Of a stretch of DNA of 64,000 bases, positions 54,862 to 64,000 are shown piece by piece. Below the pieces are notes generated by a model that was given only the letters and a program-made list of their open reading frames with translations, was not told where the DNA came from and did not search any database. The stretch comes from Thiomicrorhabdus arctica DSM 13458 (GTDB lineage: Bacteria; Pseudomonadota; Gammaproteobacteria; Thiomicrospirales; Thiomicrospiraceae). Position 1 is the stretch's first letter; the number at the start of each line of letters is the position of its first letter. A program made the position numbers and the translations under genes. The stretch covers positions 310,001-374,000 of the forward strand of contig NZ_KB905899.1 of NCBI RefSeq assembly GCF_000381085.1, read 5' to 3'.

Positions 54862-55203
54862 CTATTCTTCGTATGCAAAGTCATCTTCATCGATCACCTC
54901 AGCAGACTTAGCACTGGCTGGTTTGTGGGTTCTAACCGCCGGTTTTGCAATGATTTCCAAATAAAAAGAGTCCAATTGGTCGGCTTCGGCTTTATCAATG
55001 CATTTACTCACTTCTGCCAGGTGAATCGTTGTGCTCGACTCTGCATCAGGGCCAAATTTGCAAGCGAAATCCCAAAAGTCAGCATCCTTAGGTAAAGCGT
55101 GCTTTCGCTCTCTTTTGATGTATTTTTTAACTTCACTTTTAATGGCATCCGCTAAACGAGCGGGTTTGATTTTTTCATGAGTCAGTTTAAAGATTTTTTT
55201 CAT
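54862..55203 (-). CDS. DUF6172-like small protein
   Basis: The preferred start at 55203 gives a 113-residue protein MKKIFKLTHEKIKPARLADA with KKYIKRERKHALPKDADFWDF and CKFG, matching my recollection of the DUF6172 family of unknown function. The open frame extends to 55284, but those residues are not conserved. The tail is acidic (VIDEDDFAYEE). No catalytic motif is visible; it is probably cytosolic. Confidence 0.75.
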   Translation of the reverse strand: MKKIFKLTHEKIKPARLADAIKSEVKKYIKRERKHALPKDADFWDFACKFGPDAESSTTIHLAEVSKCIDKAEADQLDSFYLEIIAKPAVRTHKPASAKSAEVIDEDDFAYEE

Positions 55204-55382
55204 AGTGTTCTCAAGTAAGGAAAGGGGGCTGATGATAAAAGAATTATAAAGTATTTTCGTTTCGGGAATCATCCGATTGCACATTAGCCGTTAAGAATTC
55301 ATCTGTTTGCTCATCACGAAATCACACAAGTCCAAAGTGACCCTACGTCAACATGGTTTGGTAAAGCCGAAGGACATACTAA

Positions 55383-55392
55383 CAGGCCTGGT
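55383..55392. repeat. CAGGCCTGGT palindrome copy upstream of ppiC stop
   Basis: This intergenic copy of the recurrent palindrome (CAGGCCTG 55383-55390, followed by GT) lies 25 bp after the parvulin gene stop. Confidence 0.8.
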
Positions 55393-55416
55393 CACTCTGA
55401 ATATCAGTCGAATGGA

Positions 55417-55695
55417 TTAGTTTCGATAAATCGTCTCGATCAAATGAAAGCCAAATTTGGTTTTAATGGGACCATGGACGGTTAATACCGGTTTTTTAAA
55501 AACCACATTATCAAATGCCTTGAGCATCTTACCAGGACCGAATTCACCTAGGTTACCGCCTTTTTTAGCGGAGTTACAAAGAGAGTGTTTCTTAGCTAAA
55601 TTTGCGAAGTCAGCGCCTCCTGCCAATTTTTTCTTTAACATTTCGGCTTCTTCTTTTGTTTTTACCAAAATATGTCGTGCACATGCCGTCGCCAT
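55417..55695 (-). CDS. ppiC: Parvulin-type peptidyl-prolyl cis-trans isomerase
   Basis: The 92-residue single parvulin domain has ARHILVKTKEEAE, the substrate pocket CNSAKKGGNLGEFGPGKM and GPIKTKFGFHLIE. It lacks signal and chaperone domains, so it acts as a cytosolic prolyl isomerase like E. coli PpiC (Par10), whose length is nearly the same. Confidence 0.94.
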   Translation of the reverse strand: MATACARHILVKTKEEAEMLKKKLAGGADFANLAKKHSLCNSAKKGGNLGEFGPGKMLKAFDNVVFKKPVLTVHGPIKTKFGFHLIETIYRN

Positions 55696-55789
55696 TTATG
55701 ATTCACCTCGAATGCGTGTTTTTTTAAGTGGTTTATTATAGTGTTTGTACTTTTAGTTATATACTATTGCCCACAATTTAGGGATACAG

Positions 55790-56470
55790 ATGAACTTTAA
55801 GAAAATTAAACTCGCAATCTATTCACTGCTTTTAACCAATTGGTATGGATTAAAGCTCAAAGGGATTAAAGCGCCACGTGAAAAAAAACAGGTGCGGATA
55901 CGCTATGCGCAGAAGCTGGTGACTAAATTAGATCTCGTTATTGAGGTAAAAAATCCAGAGAATATACCCACAGAAGGGCAATACCTTGTGCTGGCTAATC
56001 ATAGAGGTATTATAGACCCAATCATTATTGAACTTGCCTTAGAAAACACCGAACTTTTTGGATTATGGGTTGCCAAAAAAGAGCTTTATAACTCTCCATT
56101 TTTCGGACTCTTTGTGCGTAATGCGGGGTCGATCTTGCTGGATCGAGAGCAGAGTCAGATGCGTGGTTTCTTTAGTGAGATTAAAAGTGCAGTTAAAGAA
56201 GGTAATTCTATTTTCATCTTTCCTGAAGGCACGCGCAATAAAAGCGAAAATTCGTTGCTTGATTTTAAAGAGGGTTTTCGAATTATTGCACTCAAAAACA
56301 GATTGCCTATTTTACCGATCTATATTGAAACGCACAGTGATAAAGCGTTACACAATGCCTTAAATGATAAACACCACCAAACCATCAGTATTGTGGTCGG
56401 AGATTTAATCGATTACAAAGAGAAAGCCAATATTGAAGGGCTTTATAAAAGCATGTTTGATATAGAGTGA
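55790..56470 (+). CDS. PlsC-family 1-acyl-sn-glycerol-3-phosphate acyltransferase
   Basis: The 226-residue acyltransferase has the catalytic NHRGIID (family NHxxxxD, about residues 69-75), WVAKKELYNSPFFG with the substrate lysine, SILLDREQ and IFPEGTRNKSEN. It is expected at the inner membrane, making phosphatidate or related lipids. Whether it is the housekeeping PlsC or a paralogue cannot be decided. It is divergent from ppiC and convergent with the EAL protein. Confidence 0.88.
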   Translation: MNFKKIKLAIYSLLLTNWYGLKLKGIKAPREKKQVRIRYAQKLVTKLDLVIEVKNPENIPTEGQYLVLANHRGIIDPIIIELALENTELFGLWVAKKELYNSPFFGLFVRNAGSILLDREQSQMRGFFSEIKSAVKEGNSIFIFPEGTRNKSENSLLDFKEGFRIIALKNRLPILPIYIETHSDKALHNALNDKHHQTISIVVGDLIDYKEKANIEGLYKSMFDIE

Positions 56471-56535
56471 ATGTACAGCATACTAGACCTGTTGCGCTTC
56501 GAGCTGATCAGGCCTACTGCTGAGTATTGAATCGT

Positions 56536-59478
56536 TTAGCTGTGATGACCCTGTGTGGCAAAGCTCGCAAATTCGTCTGCAGGAAGCGCTTTACTAAAAT
56601 AAAAACCTTGTATTTCATTGCAATCGTGCAAACGGAGAAATTCCAACTGTTCGACAGTCTCTACACCCTCTGCTATGGTTTGCATTCCTAGGTTTTTAGC
56701 CATATCAATGATCGCGTGTACAATCGCTCTATCATCAGAATCATACGCAAGGTTTCGAATAAACGATTGGTCAATTTTAAGTTTGTACACCTTAAACTGC
56801 TTGAGATAGCTTAGGGAGGAGTAACCTGTACCAAAGTCATCAATCGACATTCGAATGCCTTTTACGTGAAACTGATTCATGATACTAATGGCCATTTGTG
56901 GATCATCCATGGTGATGGCTTCGGTGAGTTCCAACTCTAGGTGCTCATGTGCGAGCTGAGCTTCATTTAAAATGCCAGTAATCATCTCGATTAGGTTGGC
57001 TTGTTTAAATTGAATGGCAGACAAATTGACTGCAACGACCATGGGCGCAAGCCCGTCATTTTGCCATGCCTTCATTTGATGAATCGCAGTTCGTAGTACC
57101 CACTCTCCTATTGCAACAATCTGTCCGCTGCTTTCCGCAATGGGAATGAACTCAGCAGGAGAGATTGTTCCCAGCTCAGGATGGCTCCAACGCAGTAGCG
57201 CTTCAGCACCAATGGTATGACCATCTGCTGCTGAAACCTGTGGTTGATAGTGTACTTGCATTTCATTACGTTCCAAAGCATGTCTCATTGCATTAACTAT
57301 TTTTAAGTTGCGTTTTAAATGAATCTGCATCTCTGGAGTGAAAAAGTGGAAGGTATTTCGACTATATTTTTTGGCTGAAGACATCGCTGTATCGGCATTT
57401 TTGAGCAAGGTTTCAAAGTTTTTACCATCATTCGGATAGATGGCAATACCGATGGTGGGTGTCACCACCAGTTCATGCTGTGCCAAAAGACAAGGTAGAG
57501 AAACGGCTTCCATCAGTTTTTTAGCGATAGACATGGCACGGTCGGCATTGGTGTTATTGAAAAGTAAAATAAACTCATCGCTGTCAAGCCGCATAACAGC
57601 ATCTTCATCTCGGATGGATGATTTAAGACGTTTTGCTATTTTGATGAGGAGCTGATCGCCGATAGCGTGTCCTAAGGTATCATTGATATTTTTAAAATGG
57701 TCAAGATCTAGAAACACCACCGCTATTGGAGTCTTATTACGTTCTGCAAGGTTAAACAGACATTTGATTTTATCCTTAAGCATAAAACGGTTTGGTAGCC
57801 CTGTCAGTTGATCAAAATTGACCAAGGTTTCCAAATGCTCTTCGGCCTCTTTTCGCTCCGTAATATCCTGGATGGTGCCTTTCAAAAGGGTGGGGTTCCC
57901 TTGATCGTCAAACTCGAATTCACCCAAACCGTGTAACCATCGTTCAGCTTGATCATTTTGACGTTTAATTCGATAGGCTTGATTAAAGGATTTGTTTTGA
58001 GCAACGACATGTGTGTTCCAGTAATCGTTCATTCGAGAGCGATCTTCAGGGTGGAGCAACCGTTCCCATCCTTTGATGGTCCGTTGGTAATCAGCATCGA
58101 TGCCAAACAGTTCATCTAATATCTTAGAACTCAGCCACTCTCCACTGCGAAAATCAAAAACATAGCTTCCTAAACCTGCAATTCTCTGAGATTCTCTAAG
58201 AGAGTGCTCACTTTCTTCAAGCGCCTTTTTAGCGGCGTTGCTCTCAGTAATATCTTCTGAAATACCCAGTAGATATTTGGGCTCATTAAACTCATCAGTG
58301 ATGATTAATTTTGTGGTGGAGACCGTGCGTTTTCCAGAAGGGGTCTCGATGGTCTCTTCTGGAATTTTCAGCAGGGCACCTTGTTGAATTGTTTCGCGAT
58401 CTTTAGAGGTAAAAAAGTCTGCTTGTTCTTTTGGAAAAATATCATAATCATTTTTCCCCAAAAGAGTATCTCGATGCGCACCGACTAATTTTTCTGTAGA
58501 TTTATTGATAAGCACATACCGTAAATCTTTAACATCTTTCATAAAAATGACATTGGGTATGTTCTCAATAATGTTATCAAGTAGCTGGTTTTTTTCGCGA
58601 AGTTGAGTTTTTGCTAAGGCTAAATTGTGATAGGGCTTCTCAATGACCGTGACAAAAATTGCTCGATAAATAAAGAGGTAGGCAATGACCTTATAGACAT
58701 GACCCAATATGTTATATATATCTGTGACACTGCTGTACAGCGTGAAGAAAAATTCACTCATTGCCATAATACATAACGCGGCTAACAGAGCAGATGCGTG
58801 ATAGGGTTGCGGTCGGCGCATACTGTGCAATAGCAGCAGTGCCGTGAGTAAGTTTAATCCGATAATAACGTATTCAGTATTGATTTTAAGGGCTGTGAGT
58901 CCTTCACCTTCGATAAAGAAGTTATGGGGAAGCAGATCATAATTAATGAGCACTAACCAGTGCACAACACCCGTCACGATCAATACCAATGCCAGAATAA
59001 GGTAGCGGGGCAGGTTAAACGTTAACGGCCGAATCGACAGTATCACGAATATAAATATCCCTACAGAAGAGAGTATTCTTGCTGCAAGCCAAAAGTCTAT
59101 CGATTTATTAATGCTGCTCGGAGTGACATAATCTGGCATGCCTTCGAAGGAGAGTATATGGGAAAAATCGAGCAGGCTGACGCCCAAAAATACAGAGGCA
59201 AGCAGGAGAATATTGCCGGGTAAGTGACGATCCTTGGCTGTCCAGCCAACCGCAAATATTAACATCGCGATAATGATGGCAATCGTTTCAAGTGCCGTGT
59301 GCAATGGTAAGTAATTTTGCCAGCCGCTTACTTTCATAAAAGGTTGCAGGAAAATGGCCGTAAACAGTCCGATTGCCATTAAGGCCGTCAGGAAAATGGC
59401 CTTCCCTATTGAGGGTGAGTGACTTGGGTGAATATAGGTAAAATCTTTGTATATTGATAACAATCTGTTGCTAAGCAA
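56536..59478 (-). CDS. MASE3-PAS-PAS-GGDEF-EAL protein, degenerate GGDEF with intact EAL
   Basis: The 980-residue inner-membrane protein has an N-terminal MASE3-type sensor of about eight spans (residues about 25-290), PAS domains (about 300-420 and 435-550; NVIFMKDVKDLRYVLINKST), GGDEF (about 555-720) and EAL (about 730-975). The GGDEF active site reads LDSDEF, so cyclase activity is doubtful. The EAL site is complete: GAEALLRW, VAVNLSAIQF, LELELTEA, SIDDFGTGYSSL, KLKIDQSFI and AEGVE. It is probably a c-di-GMP phosphodiesterase. Confidence 0.91.
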   Translation of the reverse strand: MLSNRLLSIYKDFTYIHPSHSPSIGKAIFLTALMAIGLFTAIFLQPFMKVSGWQNYLPLHTALETIAIIIAMLIFAVGWTAKDRHLPGNILLLASVFLGVSLLDFSHILSFEGMPDYVTPSSINKSIDFWLAARILSSVGIFIFVILSIRPLTFNLPRYLILALVLIVTGVVHWLVLINYDLLPHNFFIEGEGLTALKINTEYVIIGLNLLTALLLLHSMRRPQPYHASALLAALCIMAMSEFFFTLYSSVTDIYNILGHVYKVIAYLFIYRAIFVTVIEKPYHNLALAKTQLREKNQLLDNIIENIPNVIFMKDVKDLRYVLINKSTEKLVGAHRDTLLGKNDYDIFPKEQADFFTSKDRETIQQGALLKIPEETIETPSGKRTVSTTKLIITDEFNEPKYLLGISEDITESNAAKKALEESEHSLRESQRIAGLGSYVFDFRSGEWLSSKILDELFGIDADYQRTIKGWERLLHPEDRSRMNDYWNTHVVAQNKSFNQAYRIKRQNDQAERWLHGLGEFEFDDQGNPTLLKGTIQDITERKEAEEHLETLVNFDQLTGLPNRFMLKDKIKCLFNLAERNKTPIAVVFLDLDHFKNINDTLGHAIGDQLLIKIAKRLKSSIRDEDAVMRLDSDEFILLFNNTNADRAMSIAKKLMEAVSLPCLLAQHELVVTPTIGIAIYPNDGKNFETLLKNADTAMSSAKKYSRNTFHFFTPEMQIHLKRNLKIVNAMRHALERNEMQVHYQPQVSAADGHTIGAEALLRWSHPELGTISPAEFIPIAESSGQIVAIGEWVLRTAIHQMKAWQNDGLAPMVVAVNLSAIQFKQANLIEMITGILNEAQLAHEHLELELTEAITMDDPQMAISIMNQFHVKGIRMSIDDFGTGYSSLSYLKQFKVYKLKIDQSFIRNLAYDSDDRAIVHAIIDMAKNLGMQTIAEGVETVEQLEFLRLHDCNEIQGFYFSKALPADEFASFATQGHHS

Positions 59479-59612
59479 TGCTAGGTCCTCGTAACTCGTA
59501 ATCTAAGCTTTTAAGCAATTTTCTAAAGTGCTATATTCAGTAGGGTTTTGTATTGTACAAAACATTCTAACCCATGAAAATGGGTAGAATTATCAGTTAT
59601 AAACAGGGCGCT

Positions 59613-59620
59613 CAGGCCTG
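59613..59620. repeat. CAGGCCTG palindrome, intergenic
   Basis: This 8-bp copy lies in the 239-bp gap between the EAL and GGDEF genes. Nothing else was recognised in that gap. Confidence 0.75.
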
Positions 59621-59717
59621 TAGGTTAAACGGTGTAAATGCCTAGCTATTAAACGCATTTCATCTAAATAAATAGATCTGCTTCGCTTAGAATGAAACGC
59701 CTCTCTTCGAAACTATA

Positions 59718-61268
59718 TCAGTCATTAATCCACTCTTCTGAAAACTCGCAAAATTGACCTTTTCCAGCACGTTTTGCTTGGTACATAGCAAGATCAGAGG
59801 CTTTAAGAAGGGATTGACGATCAAATGACTGTTGAGGGTAGTGTGCAATCCCAATGCTAGAACCAATTTTGACTTGGTGACCTTTAATGTCAAAAGGCTG
59901 CTTGAGTTTGTCGGTAATCTTTTGCGCAATTTCGGTGGAAGACAAAGGACTTAATGCTTTCTCATAATAGAATACAAACTCATCTCCCCCTACGCGCGCC
60001 AAGACTGAATTATTAGGAATAAGTTGACTAATTTCTTTACCAACGGCTTTCAATAGTAAATCGCCAATGTCATGACCGAGGGTATCATTGACGTTTTTGA
60101 AGTTATCTAAATCTAGAAACATCAGAGTCACTTCGTTTTTAGACTTTAAAGCCATTTCTAAGATGTTATAGAGTTTGTGACGATTTGCGAGACCGGTCAC
60201 ACTGTCAATATTTGCAAGCGTATCCAGTGCGGATTGAGTTTTCTTTAGGTCGGTAATGTCAGAGTGAATAAAACTGTAATGTGTACTTTGCGTGGTATCG
60301 TGAAAGATTTTTTGAATGCTGATACGGCTGGCCAGGCAAATTTCATTTTGTTCATCAAACAGGTTTAATTCGCCTTGCCAAGAACCTTCTGTTTCCACTT
60401 TATCTAAGATGGAGTCATCAATTTTGGTCTGTAAACCATTCAGGATTGTTTGTAAATCGGAGCTTTCAATCTCTAATCTATCTTTTTTTAATGATCTGCA
60501 AAGAGCCTGGTTGCAGCGTTTTATCTGCATATCGGCATCAATGACGGCAATGCCTTCTGCCGCGTGTTCTATTATGATTGAGTCGACCTCTAGTTCGTCT
60601 TCAATCCACTTCTGTTCGCTGACATCCAATCGAATGGCTAACACTTTTTCCATTCGGCCATCTTCACTCATAAATACTTGGCCTTTATCATGTACCCAGA
60701 TGTAATGGCCATCGACATGTTGAATCCGATGTGTACACTCAAATAATTTCTGTGCACCGCTTAAAATTTTTAAAAATTTTTGTTGGACGCTTTCTTGATC
60801 TCTAGGGTGAATACGTTTTTGAAGATCGTTTAAGCTGGTAAGCGATTCATCCTCGGCAAGACCAATCATTTTTTTCCACTGGGGAGAGTACTTCGCTTTT
60901 TTAGTTTGGATATTCCATTCCCAAAAAGCAAATTGTTCATTTTGCATTAAAGCTAGGATTTGACTGTTTTCAACTTGGTGCTGTTGCTTGAGTGCTTTAA
61001 GCTTTTCTTTATGCTCTAAATCTTGCTGGTCCAATGCTTCCTTAAGTTTACGATTCATGCGGGGACTGATGATGGATAAAAGCCAGAGTAAGATAAACAG
61101 CACGATCACCACTTGCCCAGAAGACCATGGGATTGATTGTGTTTGTTTTTCGATGAAAGGAATAGGTGTCACTGTATATAAAATTGCAATAATCAAACTT
61201 ATCCATACTAAAGAGATCACTAAAGGTCGCGTTATAAAGAGTAAGGCTTGTTTCATTGTTTTACACAT
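59718..61268 (-). CDS. PAS-domain diguanylate cyclase
   Basis: The product of about 516 residues has two N-terminal membrane spans (about residues 10-32 and 45-64), a coiled coil, two PAS domains (about 110-225, FAFWEWNIQTKKAKYSPQWK, and 235-345) and a C-terminal GGDEF domain (about 350-510). The active site VGGDEFVFYY is intact, with FLDLDNFKNVNDTLGH at the metal site. No RxxD inhibitory site is visible upstream. It should make c-di-GMP. The start is uncertain among TTG 61274, ATG 61268 and ATG 61256, none with a good ribosome site. Confidence 0.9.
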   Translation of the reverse strand: MCKTMKQALLFITRPLVISLVWISLIIAILYTVTPIPFIEKQTQSIPWSSGQVVIVLFILLWLLSIISPRMNRKLKEALDQQDLEHKEKLKALKQQHQVENSQILALMQNEQFAFWEWNIQTKKAKYSPQWKKMIGLAEDESLTSLNDLQKRIHPRDQESVQQKFLKILSGAQKLFECTHRIQHVDGHYIWVHDKGQVFMSEDGRMEKVLAIRLDVSEQKWIEDELEVDSIIIEHAAEGIAVIDADMQIKRCNQALCRSLKKDRLEIESSDLQTILNGLQTKIDDSILDKVETEGSWQGELNLFDEQNEICLASRISIQKIFHDTTQSTHYSFIHSDITDLKKTQSALDTLANIDSVTGLANRHKLYNILEMALKSKNEVTLMFLDLDNFKNVNDTLGHDIGDLLLKAVGKEISQLIPNNSVLARVGGDEFVFYYEKALSPLSSTEIAQKITDKLKQPFDIKGHQVKIGSSIGIAHYPQQSFDRQSLLKASDLAMYQAKRAGKGQFCEFSEEWIND

Positions 61269-61528
61269 ATTCAATTTGGGTATGAAGATTATAGCGTGCT
61301 GATGGTGAAAGGTGATGGATTAAAGATGGGTAAGCATAAAAGAAATTTGGGTTGGACGGTTCGACAGTCCCTTCATTGAATTTCATGAAAGGAGATCGAA
61401 GCGATTTTAATGATCCTTTTGTTCAATCGCTGTCTGCTGTATTCACTCCATAGATCGATTACAAAGTAAGCTTTATCGCATAAAAGGAGGACTGTTCGAT
61501 TCATTTAGACCGTTTCAGATGCCAGGAC

Positions 61529-64000
61529 TTAGTTCGAGTTTTTTACCATCGGTAGGTCAAAGTAAAAGGTTGCTCCTTGTCCTGGTATGCTTTCAAACCC
61601 TATATGACCGCCATGTTTTTCAATGAGTGTTTTAGTAATGGCCATACCCAGGCCTGTTCCCCCAACACGACGTGTGTCTGAAGAGTCCGCCTGTGTAAAT
61701 TTATCAAAGACTTTATTTTGAAAATCGAGTGGTATACCTGACCCTGTATCGGTGATTGATACCCGAACCTTATGGTTGTGATGGTGGGTTGATATTTCTA
61801 CTTGCGCGCCTTTAGTCGAATATTTCACGGCATTTGATAGCAAATTAGATAAGACTTGCATTAATTTATTTTCATCACCATGGATGTAACTTTTTTCTTC
61901 GGAAGGCTTCCATAGGTAGGAGACGCCATACTTATCTGCGTACCCTTGATTGTAAAGAACCGCTTTATCTAACAGAGTGTTGATCTCAATAAGCGATGTT
62001 TGAAGGGGTGTGTCCAAAGACTGATTTTTATTGAAGTCAAGTAAACCATTGATGAGCTGTTCAAGACGTCCACAGTTTTCATAAGAGATGGCCAACATCT
62101 CTTTCAACTTTTCAGGGCTTTTATCGAGTATACCTCCCAAGATAAGTCCCAATGACCCTTTAATAGACGTGAGTGGGGTGCGAAGTTCATGACTGACCGT
62201 AGAGATAAATTCATCCTTCATACGGTCTACTTTTGTACGCTCGGTCAAGTCATGAATGATGACGGTATAAAGGGTTTTATCGTTAACGTCTAAGGTACTG
62301 ATGGCGAGCTCAACAGGGAGTCTAGTGCTGTCTTTTCGGACGGCATATGAATCACGTCGACTGCCTGAAAGAGTGAATAACCTTGAAACATCGCTTTCGC
62401 TCTCCGATTGAGGCAGAAGTTCAGGCACAATCATACTGATTGACTGTCCAGAAATTTCAACAGATGAGTAGCCAAAAAGGGCTTCACCCGCAGGGTTAAT
62501 CGATTCAATATGACCGTTTTCATTGATGGTCATAATGGCCTCAATCGCACTGTTTAGAATGCCGCTGAGCTCAGCGGTTCGGCGAGTTACTAAGTTTTCA
62601 ATTTGAAAAGACCGCCCACTCATTGCAAGCAAAAATGCACCAAATATGCTTGTAAATACTAGACCGCTAGCCAGTGCCGCCCATGCTTGCCAACCACGAT
62701 GAGTCGTTAAAAAAGAGGGGGAGGCCCAATAATTAACTCTCCATTGTCGGCCGCCAACGTCAAGCGTATTGGTTATTTTAAATACCGCTTTTTCAAATTG
62801 CTGTGACGTATCAGGTCCATAAAGATGCGTGGACGTTTTAGTATTCACGTCATTGATGCTGACAATAAACTGATCATCTGAGTGATCCTGTAACACGGCA
62901 TTTACAATATCATCAACTCGAAAGACACCCACCACAAACCCGATCAGGTTTTTTTTACGCTCTTCGAGTGTGGCGTGCCTGCCTCCTTTATATACCGGTT
63001 GCGAAAGTAAAAATCCTGCTTGATTGCCATTTTCTTGAACTAATGTAATGCGTTCTGTAGCGATAATTTTTCCGCTCAGTTGTGCCTGTAATAACGCCGC
63101 ACGGCGTGCAGAATTAGACGCTACATCAAATCCAAATGCCTTTTCATTGCCAGACATCGGCTCGATATACTTAACGGGGATATATTCATCTCGGTTGTTC
63201 GCCGTGATTAATTGACCTTGATTGTTGCGCTGGGTAATTTTAAAGTCTGCAAAACCTTCTTCTCGAATATTTTTCTCAAACTGTTCACGTTGAGTCTCGG
63301 AAACAATGGGGTTCCAACTAAAGCCATTAATACCGGGTTTAGTATTTAAGGTATGGTCAACAAAGTTACGAAAATCGACTCTTGAAACATTTGAAGAGCT
63401 CGAAAAAAAGCGTTCTATATAAATAACGGAATCTTGGTAATTTTCAAAGCTAGAACGTAATTTTTCGTGGGTGTCATTTGATACTTCCTTAAAATCCGCT
63501 TTCGCTTTCCCCGACTCTAATTCACTCACCCAAAAAAAGAGGACAATAATAATCGTCAACATAAATAACAATGGCAGTGCGACTGAGTATATACGTCCTC
63601 GCCAAAGGGGTTTTGGTTGAGCAAAAGCGATGAGAATGAGTGGCACAGTGATCAGTACCCCAATGGTGTCACCGATCCACCAGGTAAGCCAGCTGTAGGT
63701 ATAATCGGACAGCGAAATAATACCCGTTGCATATAAGCCCGTGACGCCAAAAATCGCACTGATGATCGAGGCCACAGGGCCGGTCAATATCATAAACGAT
63801 ACAATATCTTTTCCTTTTGATAAGGTCGTTGGGAAGCCGACGAAGCGACGAACCAACCAGGCGCCAGCCAGCGCTTGCAGGGTGGCACCTATTGAGGCGC
63901 TCGTAATAAATTCTAAGTTGGTCAGTGTTAGAGGTGAGTGTTCTAGCGTAACCCAGAGGTTTAACAAGAGGGAGCCGAGAAAGACTCCTGGTAACAGACG
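61529..64000 (-). CDS. MASE1-CHASE-PAS sensor histidine kinase (N-terminus beyond window)
   Basis: The frame is open through 64000, so the true start lies outside. The visible ~823 residues begin with a multispan MASE1 sensor (GGDTIGVLI-type WWIGDTIGVLITVPL), then a periplasmic CHASE domain (about 190-410; GINGFSWNPIVS) and another span. A PAS domain (AIMTINENGHIESINPAGEA), HisKA with TVSHELRTPLTSIKGS and HATPase with SNLLSNAVKYS and GTGLGM follow. It is a membrane kinase without a receiver domain in the visible part. CAGGCCTG at 61649-61656 falls in the GTGLGM codons. Confidence 0.92.
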   Translation of the reverse strand, partial: RLLPGVFLGSLLLNLWVTLEHSPLTLTNLEFITSASIGATLQALAGAWLVRRFVGFPTTLSKGKDIVSFMILTGPVASIISAIFGVTGLYATGIISLSDYTYSWLTWWIGDTIGVLITVPLILIAFAQPKPLWRGRIYSVALPLLFMLTIIIVLFFWVSELESGKAKADFKEVSNDTHEKLRSSFENYQDSVIYIERFFSSSSNVSRVDFRNFVDHTLNTKPGINGFSWNPIVSETQREQFEKNIREEGFADFKITQRNNQGQLITANNRDEYIPVKYIEPMSGNEKAFGFDVASNSARRAALLQAQLSGKIIATERITLVQENGNQAGFLLSQPVYKGGRHATLEERKKNLIGFVVGVFRVDDIVNAVLQDHSDDQFIVSINDVNTKTSTHLYGPDTSQQFEKAVFKITNTLDVGGRQWRVNYWASPSFLTTHRGWQAWAALASGLVFTSIFGAFLLAMSGRSFQIENLVTRRTAELSGILNSAIEAIMTINENGHIESINPAGEALFGYSSVEISGQSISMIVPELLPQSESESDVSRLFTLSGSRRDSYAVRKDSTRLPVELAISTLDVNDKTLYTVIIHDLTERTKVDRMKDEFISTVSHELRTPLTSIKGSLGLILGGILDKSPEKLKEMLAISYENCGRLEQLINGLLDFNKNQSLDTPLQTSLIEINTLLDKAVLYNQGYADKYGVSYLWKPSEEKSYIHGDENKLMQVLSNLLSNAVKYSTKGAQVEISTHHHNHKVRVSITDTGSGIPLDFQNKVFDKFTQADSSDTRRVGGTGLGMAITKTLIEKHGGHIGFESIPGQGATFYFDLPMVKNSN

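Noticed and set aside
56508-56517. TCAGGCCTAC as another copy of the iterated palindrome
   Set aside because: It breaks the 8-bp palindrome at the last base; like AAGGCCTGAA at 12352 it was not counted.

Overview
The window looks like the chromosome of a gammaproteobacterium of moderate GC, probably a sulfur-oxidising chemolithoautotroph of the Thiomicrospira/Hydrogenovibrio/Thiomicrorhabdus type. This is an inference. It rests on the gene order recN-nadK / hrcA-grpE-dnaK-dnaJ-dapB ... carA-carB-greA, a sulfide:quinone oxidoreductase-like flavoprotein, both GreA and GreB, and LpxK/KdsB (an LPS outer membrane). No rRNA, tRNA, insertion sequence, prophage or CRISPR array was recognised.

Layout. 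(1) 1-7.7 kb: recN (cut by the window edge) and nadK on the minus strand, then divergent hrcA-grpE-dnaK-dnaJ-dapB. A strong promoter abutting a CIRCE operator precedes hrcA, and a sigma-32-like promoter precedes dnaK, so the chaperone genes appear to be under double heat-shock control. (2) 7.7-12.4 kb: a loosely packed accessory block between dapB and carA holds a lysine-rich small protein, a DsbA-family protein, a lipoprotein MsrA-thioredoxin-MsrB fusion and an NlpC/P60 lipoprotein, with two large non-coding stretches. (3) 12.4-26.4 kb: carAB behind a leader with a terminator, greA, small membrane and periplasmic proteins, a DUF455 protein, a methyltransferase, a ROK kinase, a tandem-repeat secreted protein, a thioredoxin, an SDR, greB and the SQR-like enzyme. 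(4) 26.8-30 kb: cobU-cobT-cobC-cobS (nucleotide loop assembly). (5) 30-41 kb: a PLP deaminase-like enzyme, amt, a Lon-family protease, a cold-shock protein with a near-perfect promoter and long 5' UTR, DUF2062, comEC, lpxK, a Trm112-like protein and kdsB. (6) 41-50.2 kb, minus strand: a cobalamin riboswitch followed by btuB, a cobQ-bluB fusion, cobO, a DUF71 ATPase, cobD, cbiB and btuF, tightly packed or overlapping. (7) 50.3-64 kb: a Qnr-like pentapeptide protein, a leucine-rich-repeat protein kinase, a GAF histidine kinase, a methyltransferase, a parvulin, an acyltransferase, and a signalling group of an EAL protein, a GGDEF protein and a MASE1-CHASE-PAS histidine kinase cut by the window edge.

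The two cob clusters complement each other. The riboswitch operon encodes corrinoid capture (BtuB, BtuF), adenosylation (CobO), side-chain completion (CobQ, CobD, CbiB) and lower-ligand synthesis (BluB). The cobU cluster activates cobinamide and attaches the lower ligand. No corrin-ring synthesis gene is present here, so the window alone describes salvage and late assembly.

The most unusual signal is not a gene. The palindrome CAGGCCTG, often extended to ACCAGGCCTGGT, occurs at least 16 times in 64 kb, in genes and between them. Three copies lie inside comEC, and one copy sits in a perfect 24-bp palindrome. Base composition predicts fewer than one copy. It behaves like a genome-wide iterated palindrome and may be an uptake, methylation or chromosome-maintenance mark.
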